Source: Heliomarina sp018223035 (GTDB lineage: Bacteria; Pseudomonadota; Alphaproteobacteria; Rhodobacterales; Rhodobacteraceae). Taken from it: a stretch of 64,000 nt of DNA. Positions 24,427 through 32,405 of the stretch are shown piece after piece. Below the pieces are notes generated by a model, which saw only the letters and a program-made list of their open reading frames with translations, searched no databases and was not told the origin of the DNA. The position numbers and the translations under genes were made by a program. The DNA lies in contig JAAEZD010000003.1 in the NCBI GenBank assembly GCA_018223035.1, positions 62,001-126,000 on the forward strand, in the 5' to 3' direction. Each line of letters opens with the position of its first letter. Positions within the stretch are counted from its first letter, which is position 1.

Positions 24427-25911
24427 ATGGATACGGTCCGCGAAAGCACGGTCATCGACGCACCGGTCGGTGCGGTCTGGGCGTTATTACGCGATTTCAA
24501 CAGCCACGACCGCTGGCATCCGGCAATCGCCAGCAGCCGGATCGAGGATGGCCTGGCATCGCAAACCGTCGGTGGCGTCCGCTATTTCTCCCTCACCGAT
24601 GGAAGCATCCTGCGTGAACAACTGATTTCCTGTTCCGACCGCGACATGTCGCTGCGCTACTGCCTTCTCGATTCACCATTGCCGCTCATGGGCTATGTCG
24701 CGGAAATGCGCCTGCGGCCTGTCACCGACGGCGACAGGACACTGCTTGAATGGTCAAGCGCCTTCAACCCGCCGGCACCTGAAAGAAATCGCCTTATTGC
24801 CTTGGTAAGAGATGACATTTACCGGGCCGGGTTCTCCGCTTTGCACGACTGGTTCTCGGGTGCGCCGCAGCCTGTCAAACCAGTGGCCCCGTCGAATCCC
24901 GCCTCGGCCCCGCCAAAAAACAGCAGCCAAACACCAATGGGAATCGTCATTCAAAGACACGGCGGACCTGATGTACTATCGTTTCAACCAATCGAACTTC
25001 CGCCTGTTGGTCCAAACGAAGTCCGTCTGCATCAAACATTTGTAGGTGTCAATTTCATCGACATCCACTGTCGAACCGGCCATTTCAACCTGATCGACCC
25101 GCCCGGCATTCCCGGCATGGAAGCCGTCGGCACTATTACGGACGTAGGGTCAGAGGTCTCTGCTTTGCGTCCCGGAGACCGTGTCGGCTATGCCTGTGCA
25201 CCGGTGGGCGCCTATTGTACGGACCGGGTCATGCCGGAATCGATGCTCGTCAGACTGCCCGACAGGCTGAGCGACGATCGGGCAGCCGGAACGCTCCTAA
25301 AAGGCATGACCGCGAGTTTTCTTTTGTGTGACGTGCAGCCTGTCGGTACTGATGACATAGTCCTCATCCACGCTGCGTCGGGGGGTGTTGGTCAACTGCT
25401 GGTTCAATGGGCAAAAGCGCTGGGCGCGCGGGTAATCGCAACAGCTTCTTCCGGGGAAAAGCTCGAGATGGCCCTGTCCAACGGGGCCGACCACGCCATC
25501 AATTACCGGCAAGAAGACTTCGTCGCAGCCACGCTTGACCTGACCGACGGTTTAGGTGCCAGCGTTATCTTTGACGGTGTCGGGCAAAGCACGCTTCAAG
25601 GCTCGTTAGAGGCAGCGGCAATCCGGGGCCACGTCGTCAGCTTTGGCGAAGCCTCCGGTCCTCCCGGACGCCATGACCTCGGGCGCATGTCTGCCAAATC
25701 ACTTCGCTTTTCCAGACCCAATTACGGGCATTACGTGGGAAGCGCTGCGCAGGTGGAAAGATACTCTCGGCTGCTCTTCGACGCGATCTCAAGCGGAAAG
25801 CTCCGCATTCCTTCACTCGAGATCTATCCGTTGTCCAAAGCGGCCGATGCGCAAAGCGCGCTCGAATCGCGCAGCCTTAGTTGGTCTGCTGTTCTGGACA
25901 CGAGCAGTTAA
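24427..25911 (+). CDS. SRPBCC domain fused to a zinc-less MDR quinone oxidoreductase
   Basis: This two-domain enzyme has 494 residues. Residues 1-143 form an SRPBCC pocket (IDAPVGAVWALLRDFNSHDR). A Pro/Ala/Ser-rich linker covers 144-170. Residues 171-494 are an NADPH:quinone oxidoreductase of the MDR family: GVNFIDIHCRTG, PGMEAVGTITDVG, and the cofactor motif HAASGGVGQLLVQWAKALGA. Zinc ligands of alcohol dehydrogenases are absent, as in QOR. The natural ATG at the linker end (MGIVIQRHGG) resembles the start of a stand-alone QOR, so the fusion probably arose by joining two adjacent genes. The SRPBCC part may present substrate to the reductase. It is the last gene of the operon. Confidence 0.9.
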   Translation: MDTVRESTVIDAPVGAVWALLRDFNSHDRWHPAIASSRIEDGLASQTVGGVRYFSLTDGSILREQLISCSDRDMSLRYCLLDSPLPLMGYVAEMRLRPVTDGDRTLLEWSSAFNPPAPERNRLIALVRDDIYRAGFSALHDWFSGAPQPVKPVAPSNPASAPPKNSSQTPMGIVIQRHGGPDVLSFQPIELPPVGPNEVRLHQTFVGVNFIDIHCRTGHFNLIDPPGIPGMEAVGTITDVGSEVSALRPGDRVGYACAPVGAYCTDRVMPESMLVRLPDRLSDDRAAGTLLKGMTASFLLCDVQPVGTDDIVLIHAASGGVGQLLVQWAKALGARVIATASSGEKLEMALSNGADHAINYRQEDFVAATLDLTDGLGASVIFDGVGQSTLQGSLEAAAIRGHVVSFGEASGPPGRHDLGRMSAKSLRFSRPNYGHYVGSAAQVERYSRLLFDAISSGKLRIPSLEIYPLSKAADAQSALESRSLSWSAVLDTSS

Positions 25912-25995
25912 ACCGCCGCAGCCAAGGCAAGTCATCCTTTTCGAGAGGCCGAGGTCGTGAGGTCTGCACGAATCTTGCACGAACAGTATATTATG

Positions 25996-26005
25996 TGAGC
26001 GCTCA
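25996..26005. promoter_or_regulatory. TGAGCGCTCA palindrome, TetR operator site 1
   Basis: TGAGCGCTCA, followed by AAATAA, sits 119 bp before the first Rieske oxygenase gene. The same palindrome occurs in front of three other units of this cluster and beside the TetR gene, so it is the probable operator of that regulator. Confidence 0.75.
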
Positions 26006-26124
26006 AATAAATTCACTCTTGTCGTACACCTGTTCAGGGGTCTACGCTCTGTTCCAACCGCCCTCCCGATTGTCTCGAGATCGGACATGCGAAACCAATT
26101 GCCCGAGCCAACGGAAATCCGCCA

Positions 26125-27255
26125 ATGACAATTCAGTCGCCGACCCCCTCGCCTCTGCTCGACCACTGCCCCGAGACGCTGTCCAAGGCGGCCTATACGG
26201 ATATTGACTGGTACAACAAGGAACTTGCGACAATCTGGTCGAACAACTGGGTCATGGTCGGCCGCAAAGCGGATTTCCCGGCGGGCAGTGTCACCCGGCG
26301 GTCCCTTGGCGGCGCCGATGTGCTCGTGGTCTCGAATTCCAATGACGAACTGAGCGCTTTCCACAACGCCTGCCGTCACCGCGGCGCAGCGCTGTGTACG
26401 GCCCAGCAAGAGTCATTTGGCGGCAAGCTAATCAGATGCCCCTATCACGCGTGGTCCTACGCCACAGACGGCCGCCTGATCTCGACGGGCTTTGGCCAAC
26501 CCACTGCTGATTTCGACAAATCGGAACACAGCTTGTTCCCCGTCTCCCTCATGGAATGGAACGGTTTTGTCTTCCTGTCCCTCTCGAAAGATCCAGGACC
26601 GCTCTCTCCGGACATGGGACTGAACGCGCTCGACAACTGGCCAATGAATGACCTCGTCTGCGGCCACGTTTTTGAAAAGGAACTGGACTGCAACTGGAAG
26701 ATTTTCTGGGAAAACTACAACGAATGCCTCCATTGTCCGGGCATCCACCCCGAGCTGAGCGATCTTGTTCCCGTCTACCGCGAAGGCGTGATGTCCGAAG
26801 CCGAACGCAAAAACAAACCGGGCGGGGCCGAACTGTCTCCCCTCAAGGAAGGCGCGCAGACATGGACGGCAAACGGCCAGCCCTGCGGCCCCGAATTCCC
26901 CAACCTCACTGCGACGGAACGCAGAACGGCGCATAACTTCGTGACGCTCTATCCCTCGGCCTTTATCGTCGCCCATGTGGATTACGTGCGCTCGGTAAAC
27001 CTTACTCCGTTAGGGCCCGAAAAGACGAAACTTCGCGCGGAATGGCTATTCCTGCCCGAAGCCATGGCCGCACCCGGTTTCGATCTGAAAAACGTCACAG
27101 AATTTGCGACGCTGGTCATGGATCAGGATGGGGCGGCCTGTGAATTGAACCAGAAAGGCATCGCCTCGCCCGCCTACGAGAGAGGGCGGCTCATGCCCGA
27201 AGAATTTGACATTCACAACTTCCACAAATGGGTGCTTGCGGAAATGGGTGACTGA
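26125..27255 (+). CDS. Rieske non-heme iron oxygenase, alpha subunit (first copy)
   Basis: This 376-residue Rieske oxygenase resembles the betaine/carnitine monooxygenase group. The [2Fe-2S] ligands are Cys83, His85, Cys105 and His108 (CRHRG and CPYHAW). The mononuclear iron site is in NYNECLHCPGIHPEL (His203, His208). Such enzymes hydroxylate N-methyl groups or cleave C-N bonds using electrons from a separate reductase. No reductase or ferredoxin gene is in the window. The gene is alone in its unit, has the TGAGCGCTCA site upstream and converges on tetR with 4 bp between stops. Substrate unknown. Confidence 0.93.
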   Translation: MTIQSPTPSPLLDHCPETLSKAAYTDIDWYNKELATIWSNNWVMVGRKADFPAGSVTRRSLGGADVLVVSNSNDELSAFHNACRHRGAALCTAQQESFGGKLIRCPYHAWSYATDGRLISTGFGQPTADFDKSEHSLFPVSLMEWNGFVFLSLSKDPGPLSPDMGLNALDNWPMNDLVCGHVFEKELDCNWKIFWENYNECLHCPGIHPELSDLVPVYREGVMSEAERKNKPGGAELSPLKEGAQTWTANGQPCGPEFPNLTATERRTAHNFVTLYPSAFIVAHVDYVRSVNLTPLGPEKTKLRAEWLFLPEAMAAPGFDLKNVTEFATLVMDQDGAACELNQKGIASPAYERGRLMPEEFDIHNFHKWVLAEMGD

Positions 27256-27259
27256 CCTC

Positions 27260-27907
27260 TCAGGCAGTTGCGATTTCCAGCGCATACTCGGGCAGCAAAG
27301 CTTTCAAACATTCCAGCGATGCCGCCAGCGATTTTTCATTATCGGTATTGGCCGGAAACAGGTGCAGGTTCTGCCAATACCCGTCTGTGAGCGTGTCGAT
27401 CCAGTCGGCGACATTTGCCGCGCGGACCGGGTCATCCGGCAGCAGGTCCATACAGGCCACCCGGATCGCCCCGCCCCGGTTCTCATCGTATTCCCGGGTG
27501 ATCTCACTATATTGCGGAACAAAAGCCTGCTCGCCCCAAAACGCGTACCAGATCGAAAGCGTCTGCTGGTTGCAGATCTTTGGATCGAAATCGGCCCGTA
27601 TCAGCGCGACCAGCCGGGAAACCGGATCTTCCGGGGCCGCATCGACAGCCGCGCTCCAATGCGCCTCGTAAGACTGGTAAAGGTCCCGCAGGGCCTCGGT
27701 CAGCAACCCGCTCTTTGATTTGAAATAGAACACCGCGACGCCCTGCGACAGGCCAGCTTCTTTCGCAACCGTCGCCAGCGTCGTCTTGACCAACCCGTTC
27801 GTCACGATTGAGCGACAGGTCGCATCCAGCACCTGCCGGCGCCGTTTGTCGGCGTTTTCCTTGCGTTCCTTGCGCGGCCGCAATGTGTCGTCGGGCTGCA
27901 TCGTCAT
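27260..27907 (-). CDS. TetR-family regulator (BetI-like)
   Basis: This 215-residue TetR repressor has an N-terminal HTH (about residues 20-65, RRQVLDATCRSIVTNGL, VAKEAGLSQGVAVFYFKSKS) and a C-terminal helical domain resembling BetI (AFWGEQAFVPQYSEITREYD, WIDTLTDGYWQNLHL). BetI represses choline-betaine genes. It lies between the first Rieske gene and the FAD-oxidoreductase operon. A perfect TTTGAGCGCTCAAA palindrome sits in the divergent gap, and copies precede all four units of the cluster. It is the likely common regulator. A GAGG site precedes the chosen ATG at 27907. Confidence 0.92.
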   Translation of the reverse strand: MTMQPDDTLRPRKERKENADKRRRQVLDATCRSIVTNGLVKTTLATVAKEAGLSQGVAVFYFKSKSGLLTEALRDLYQSYEAHWSAAVDAAPEDPVSRLVALIRADFDPKICNQQTLSIWYAFWGEQAFVPQYSEITREYDENRGGAIRVACMDLLPDDPVRAANVADWIDTLTDGYWQNLHLFPANTDNEKSLAASLECLKALLPEYALEIATA

Positions 27908-28001
27908 GGGCGGGCCTCAACCTCTGTTCGTTCAACGTGTTTTCCACATCTTCTCGATGAAGTCAGTAGCACATTGCGGCATCCTGTGCAGAAAATATTT
28001 G

Positions 28002-28015
28002 TTTGAGCGCTCAAA
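28002..28015. promoter_or_regulatory. TTTGAGCGCTCAAA palindrome, TetR operator site 2
   Basis: This perfect 14-bp palindrome lies in the divergent gap between the tetR gene and the FAD-oxidoreductase operon, 57 bp before the latter. It is the longest copy of the cluster-wide palindrome. Position would allow control of both directions. Confidence 0.8.
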
Positions 28016-28072
28016 AAACTTTACCTACGCCTCCCGAGCGCCTAACCTCGCCGCAACCAACAGGAGAGGCCA

Positions 28073-29710
28073 ATGGGGCAGTACGACAGATATGACGCCA
28101 TCGTTGCAGGGGCCGGACACAACGGCCTGACAACCGCCTGTTATCTTGCCAAGGCCGGGATGAAAGTCCTTGTCGTCGAGAAAAACGACTGGATCGGCGG
28201 TGCTGCTGTAAGCCGCTCTCTCCACGAGGGCTGGACCTATTCCAACTGCTCTTATGTCTGTTCTCTGCTTCGCCGCGAAATCGTGCGCGACCTCGAACTC
28301 CCCCGTTTCGGGCTTCAGGTGATCCCTTACGAGGGGGGTGCCAGTTTTACGCGCGACGGAGACTATTTCGCCTATCATTCCGATCATGACGCGCTGCGCC
28401 GGGAAATCGCCCGCCACGAACCGCGTGATGTCGATGCCTATGACCGGTTCAGCCAGACCGTCATCCGGCAGTGCCGGTTCATCCGGCCCTTTCTGCTTCG
28501 TTCCGCCCCCGATCCGACCTCTTTCAAGGTCCGCGACCTGCAGGAGCTGCTTTATCTGGTCAAACGCGCCCATGGGCTGGGGGCAAAGGAACTGGCCGAG
28601 ACCCTCCGTTTCTGGACCATGTCTATCGGCGACTTTCTCGACGAACACTTTGAAAACGACCTGATCAAGGCGCATCTTGCCGGATCGGGCATTATCGGCA
28701 CCGGTCTTGGAGTCTACTCGCCCGGTACCGCCTATGTTCTTTTGCATCATTACATGGGGGATGTTGACGGTGCGATCGGCGCCTGGGGTTTTGCACGGGG
28801 CGGGATGGGCGCGATCAGCAAGGCCCTAGGCGACTGTTTCGAAGAGGCGGGCGGCAAGATTGTCACCGGCTCGGGTGTAGACCGTTTTCTGGTCGAAGGC
28901 GGCAAGATCATTGGGGTGGCGCTGGAAAACGGCGATGAATTCCGCGCACCGATCGTCGCCTCGAACATGGATGTGAAACGCACTTTCCTTGAACACACCG
29001 ACGCCAAGGACCTGCCCGAGGATTTCACCCGCGCCGTCAAACGCTTTAAGATCCGCGGCTCAAGCGGCAAGCTGAACATCGCGCTGGACGCGCTGCCGGA
29101 ATTTCCCGCCGCGCCCAAGAATGCCAGTTTCCTGCGCGGCGACCTGCACTGCTCGACCTCGCTTGAAGAGCTCGAACGCGCCTATGACGACTGGAAAGAG
29201 GGCCAGTGGTCGTCCAATCCCTATTTCGACATGCTGATCCCCAGCCAGATCGACCCGACGATGGCCCCACCGGGCAAGCACATGATGACCGTCTTCGTGC
29301 AATACGCGCCTTATGACCTTCTGGCCGACGGCACGCGCAGCGCCGAAAACTGGACCGAAGAGCGCAAGAAGGCCTTCGCCGACTGTGTCTTTGACAAGAT
29401 CGAAGAGGCCTGCCCCGACATTCGCCAGCGCGTGGTCCACGCCGAGATCAGGACACCAAGAGACATCGAGAGGGAGGTCGGCTTGACCGAAGGCAATATC
29501 TTTCAGGGCGAACTCACCTTTGATCAGCTGCTGTTCAACCGGCCGGTGCCCGGCTATGCGAATTACGCGACACCGATCGACGGCATGTACCTCGTCGGAT
29601 CTTCCGCTCACCCCGGTGGCGGCGTAATGGCAGCGCCCGGCGCCAATGCCGCGCGTGAAATCCTGCGCAAGCTTGGCAAGACCACCTCGAACGTGGCGGC
29701 TGCGGCATGA
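28073..29710 (+). CDS. PYROXD2/phytoene-desaturase-like FAD oxidoreductase (first copy)
   Basis: This 545-residue flavoprotein of the phytoene desaturase/PYROXD2-like family opens with a Rossmann FAD motif, VAGAGHNGLTTACYLAKAGM and VVEKNDWIGGAAVS, and closes with PIDGMYLVGSSAHPGGGVMAAPGANAA, where the flavin and substrate meet. Such proteins oxidise C-C or C-N bonds. An AGGAGAG ribosome site precedes the ATG. It begins a four-gene operon controlled by the TetR-type site and overlaps a shorter paralogue by ATGA. The pair may work as a heterodimer or on successive intermediates. Confidence 0.9.
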   Translation: MGQYDRYDAIVAGAGHNGLTTACYLAKAGMKVLVVEKNDWIGGAAVSRSLHEGWTYSNCSYVCSLLRREIVRDLELPRFGLQVIPYEGGASFTRDGDYFAYHSDHDALRREIARHEPRDVDAYDRFSQTVIRQCRFIRPFLLRSAPDPTSFKVRDLQELLYLVKRAHGLGAKELAETLRFWTMSIGDFLDEHFENDLIKAHLAGSGIIGTGLGVYSPGTAYVLLHHYMGDVDGAIGAWGFARGGMGAISKALGDCFEEAGGKIVTGSGVDRFLVEGGKIIGVALENGDEFRAPIVASNMDVKRTFLEHTDAKDLPEDFTRAVKRFKIRGSSGKLNIALDALPEFPAAPKNASFLRGDLHCSTSLEELERAYDDWKEGQWSSNPYFDMLIPSQIDPTMAPPGKHMMTVFVQYAPYDLLADGTRSAENWTEERKKAFADCVFDKIEEACPDIRQRVVHAEIRTPRDIEREVGLTEGNIFQGELTFDQLLFNRPVPGYANYATPIDGMYLVGSSAHPGGGVMAAPGANAAREILRKLGKTTSNVAAAA

Positions 29711-31188
29711 GTGAAAAGTTCGATGCAATCGTGATCGGTGCGGGTCACAACGGGCTTTCCGCCGCGGCTTCTCTTGCAGCGCGTGGCAAGTCGGTCTGCG
29801 TTCTTGAACGTGCCGATCATATCGGCGGCATGGCTTCCGACCGGATGGCGCACCTGCTCTACAATCCGCTGCCGCGCGGTGTTCAGGCTCAAACCCGCGA
29901 AATAGACACTGTTTCCATGTCCCCCGACGGCAAGCATGTCGTTCTGCGCAATGGCATTGCCAGCTACGCCTCCGGCGAGGCTCACCCCGATGCCACCGCC
30001 TTCAAAACCCTGCATGACCGTCTGGTTACCTATGCGGCCCTGCTCAACACGCTCGCCGAATCCGCCCCGCCGGGTCTCGATCAAGGACTGACCTCGCTTG
30101 CCGGCCTCCGCGAAATGTCACGTCTGGCCAAGCTTGGGATCGGCGTGAAACGTCTGGGCAAACCCGAGATGCGAGAGTTCCTTCGTATCCTCCTGACCAA
30201 TGTCTATGACCTGCTGCTTGACGAAATGCCCGATGGCCCCCTGCCCGGCGCGTTGGCATCTGACGCGGTGCGCGGTGCCTTTGCCGGTCCCAGATCGCCC
30301 GGTACCGTGCTGACGCTGATGTACCGGTTGCGCAACGGCGGGTCTGTCTCGCTCCCCACCGGCGGGATGGGGACCATCGCCGATGCCTATGCAGATGCCG
30401 CCCGTAAGGCAGGGGCCGACATACGCTGTGGCGTCGGCGTCACGGGCGTCATTATCGAAGACGATATCGTGCTTGGTGTGACCACCTCTGACGGAGGACG
30501 GCTGCTCGCCCCGGCGGTGCTGTCAAGCGCAGGTCCAATGCAGACGATGCAGATGGCCGGTATACCCTCTTTTGATATCGAGGCCGTGCGCCGGGCCCGG
30601 AACCTCCGCGCCAAGGGGACAACGGCCAAGCTCAATATAGCGTTGAAAGGTCGCCCGGAATTCACCGGTCTTACCAAGGAACAGGCAAAATCGAGACTTT
30701 TGATCGCCCCCTCAGTCGCGGAGGTCGAACGCGCCTTCAACCCGGCAAAATACGGCGAACTGCCCAGCGCACCGTCTCTTGAGATAGTGATGCCGGATGG
30801 GCAGGACCGCCTCTCTGTGATCGTCAGCCATGTGCCCCTAGATCTCAAATCCGGTTGGACCGAAAAGGCACGCGGCACGCTCACCGAAACCGTGATTGCC
30901 ACCATCGAAGCCTATGCCCCGGGCCTGCGTGATCAGATCGCCTCGACCGACCTGCTCACGCCTCCCGATATCGCCCGACTGACCGGCGCGCCGGGCGGCC
31001 ACTGGCACCACGCTGAAATGGGACTCGACCAGATGCTCACGACAAGACCGACGGTTGGAATGGCCCGTTACCGCTTTGGCGTGCGGGGCCTCTATCTCTG
31101 CGGCGCCTCGGCCCATCCGGGCGGCGATGTCACCGGCATGCCGGGGCGCAACAGCGCCGCGCAGGTACTTCTCGACGGGGTGGCATGA
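29707..31188 (+). CDS. PYROXD2/phytoene-desaturase-like FAD oxidoreductase (second copy)
   Basis: This second flavoprotein (493 residues) is of the same family as its upstream neighbour: VIGAGHNGLSAAASLAARGK, LERADHIGGMA, and a C-terminal GLYLCGASAHPGGDVTGMPGR. It is about 50 residues shorter, mainly in the middle. It starts inside the stop codon of the first copy and its own stop overlaps the GcvT-like start, so translation of the three is coupled. Two related flavoproteins side by side suggest duplication with divergence rather than redundancy. Amine or amino-acid oxidation is plausible from context but not shown. Confidence 0.89.
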   Translation: MSEKFDAIVIGAGHNGLSAAASLAARGKSVCVLERADHIGGMASDRMAHLLYNPLPRGVQAQTREIDTVSMSPDGKHVVLRNGIASYASGEAHPDATAFKTLHDRLVTYAALLNTLAESAPPGLDQGLTSLAGLREMSRLAKLGIGVKRLGKPEMREFLRILLTNVYDLLLDEMPDGPLPGALASDAVRGAFAGPRSPGTVLTLMYRLRNGGSVSLPTGGMGTIADAYADAARKAGADIRCGVGVTGVIIEDDIVLGVTTSDGGRLLAPAVLSSAGPMQTMQMAGIPSFDIEAVRRARNLRAKGTTAKLNIALKGRPEFTGLTKEQAKSRLLIAPSVAEVERAFNPAKYGELPSAPSLEIVMPDGQDRLSVIVSHVPLDLKSGWTEKARGTLTETVIATIEAYAPGLRDQIASTDLLTPPDIARLTGAPGGHWHHAEMGLDQMLTTRPTVGMARYRFGVRGLYLCGASAHPGGDVTGMPGRNSAAQVLLDGVA

Positions 31189-32390
31189 TGGACGGACGCA
31201 TAGATACCGACAGCATCGCCGCCGTCCCGACGGGGCTTATCCCGGGGCCGGTACAATCGCGCCTCGAAAAGATCAGCACGGCGAAAAGCTGGGGCAACTG
31301 GGCCGGGTATGTCTCGCCGCTGGTGCTGGACACGGTGGAATTCGAATATTTCGCGATCCGTAATCAAACGACGCTTTTCGATGTCTCTCCGATGCACAAG
31401 TATCGCATCACCGGACCCGAAGCCGAGGCGATGCTGAACCGCATGGTCACCCGTGACATTCGCAAGATCAAACCGGGCCGCGTCGGGTATGCGCTCTGGT
31501 GCGATGAAGAGGGCATGGTGATCGACGATGGCACCCTCTTCCGCTTTTCCGAAACCGATTTTCGGCTTTGCTGCCAGGAATCCATGCATGGCTGGCTGCT
31601 CGATGCCGCATGGGGGTTCGACGTCACCATCGAAGACGAAAGCCATTCCATCGGTGGCCTATCGCTTCAGGGTCCGACATCTTTTTCCCTGCTCGATGCC
31701 GCCGGTCTTTCCGCCGTCGCTGACATGAAGCCTTTCGATCTGAGAGAGATCGAACCCGGTCTCTGGATCTCCCGGACCGGTTTTACCGGCGATCTTGGGT
31801 ATGAACTCTGGACCGACTGGCAAAAGACCGGTGCGCTCTGGGACCGTCTCTGGGAACAAAAGCAACCCTGGGGCCTGCGCGCCATCGGCTCCCAAGCGCT
31901 CGACATGGTCCGGATCGAGGCGGGCTTCATGGCGGCCAAGGTCGATTTCCAACCGGTGCTGACGGCCTCGCGGCTCGGTCGCGGGCGCTCGCCACTCGAA
32001 CTTGGTTTCGACAGGCTGGTCGATTTCACCAAGGGACACTTCAACGGCCGCCGCGCCCTTTTGAAACAAAAGGAATGCGGCCTGCGTCACCATTTGATCA
32101 AGCTTGAGATCGGCGGTTTCAAACCCGCCGACGGCTCATTGATCTATCACCGAAAGAAACGCGAGGTCGGACATGTGACCTCAGCTATCTGGTCCCCCAC
32201 CGCCAAGCGCAACATTGCGCTGGCAGAGTTGAAAGCCCCCTATGGCGGTGAAAAAATCAACGATCTCTGGGCCGAGGTCTATGTAAACGAAGAAGGCATC
32301 TGGGACAAACGTCTTGTCCCCGTGACCGTGGTCACCGATCCCTTTTTCAGGAACGACCGGGCGCGGGCCACCCCGCCCCGGCCTTTCTGA
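31185..32390 (+). CDS. GcvT-fold aminomethyltransferase-family protein
   Basis: This 401-residue GcvT/aminomethyltransferase-fold protein resembles folate-dependent methyl or aminomethyl transferases (glycine-cleavage T protein, DMSP demethylase DmdA, dimethylglycine oxidase tail). Characteristic parts are FDVSPMHKYRITGPEAEAML, GYALWCDEEGMVIDDGTLFR, GISRTGFTGDLGYELW-like SRTGFTGDLGYEL, and ALDMVRIEAGF. Asp and Arg positions of the folate pocket look preserved. In this operon it could transfer a one-carbon unit released from an N-methyl substrate to tetrahydrofolate. The start may be either ATG at 31185 or 31188. Confidence 0.88.
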   Translation: MMDGRIDTDSIAAVPTGLIPGPVQSRLEKISTAKSWGNWAGYVSPLVLDTVEFEYFAIRNQTTLFDVSPMHKYRITGPEAEAMLNRMVTRDIRKIKPGRVGYALWCDEEGMVIDDGTLFRFSETDFRLCCQESMHGWLLDAAWGFDVTIEDESHSIGGLSLQGPTSFSLLDAAGLSAVADMKPFDLREIEPGLWISRTGFTGDLGYELWTDWQKTGALWDRLWEQKQPWGLRAIGSQALDMVRIEAGFMAAKVDFQPVLTASRLGRGRSPLELGFDRLVDFTKGHFNGRRALLKQKECGLRHHLIKLEIGGFKPADGSLIYHRKKREVGHVTSAIWSPTAKRNIALAELKAPYGGEKINDLWAEVYVNEEGIWDKRLVPVTVVTDPFFRNDRARATPPRPF

Positions 32391-32405
32391 ACGAACCAAA
32401 GGAAT

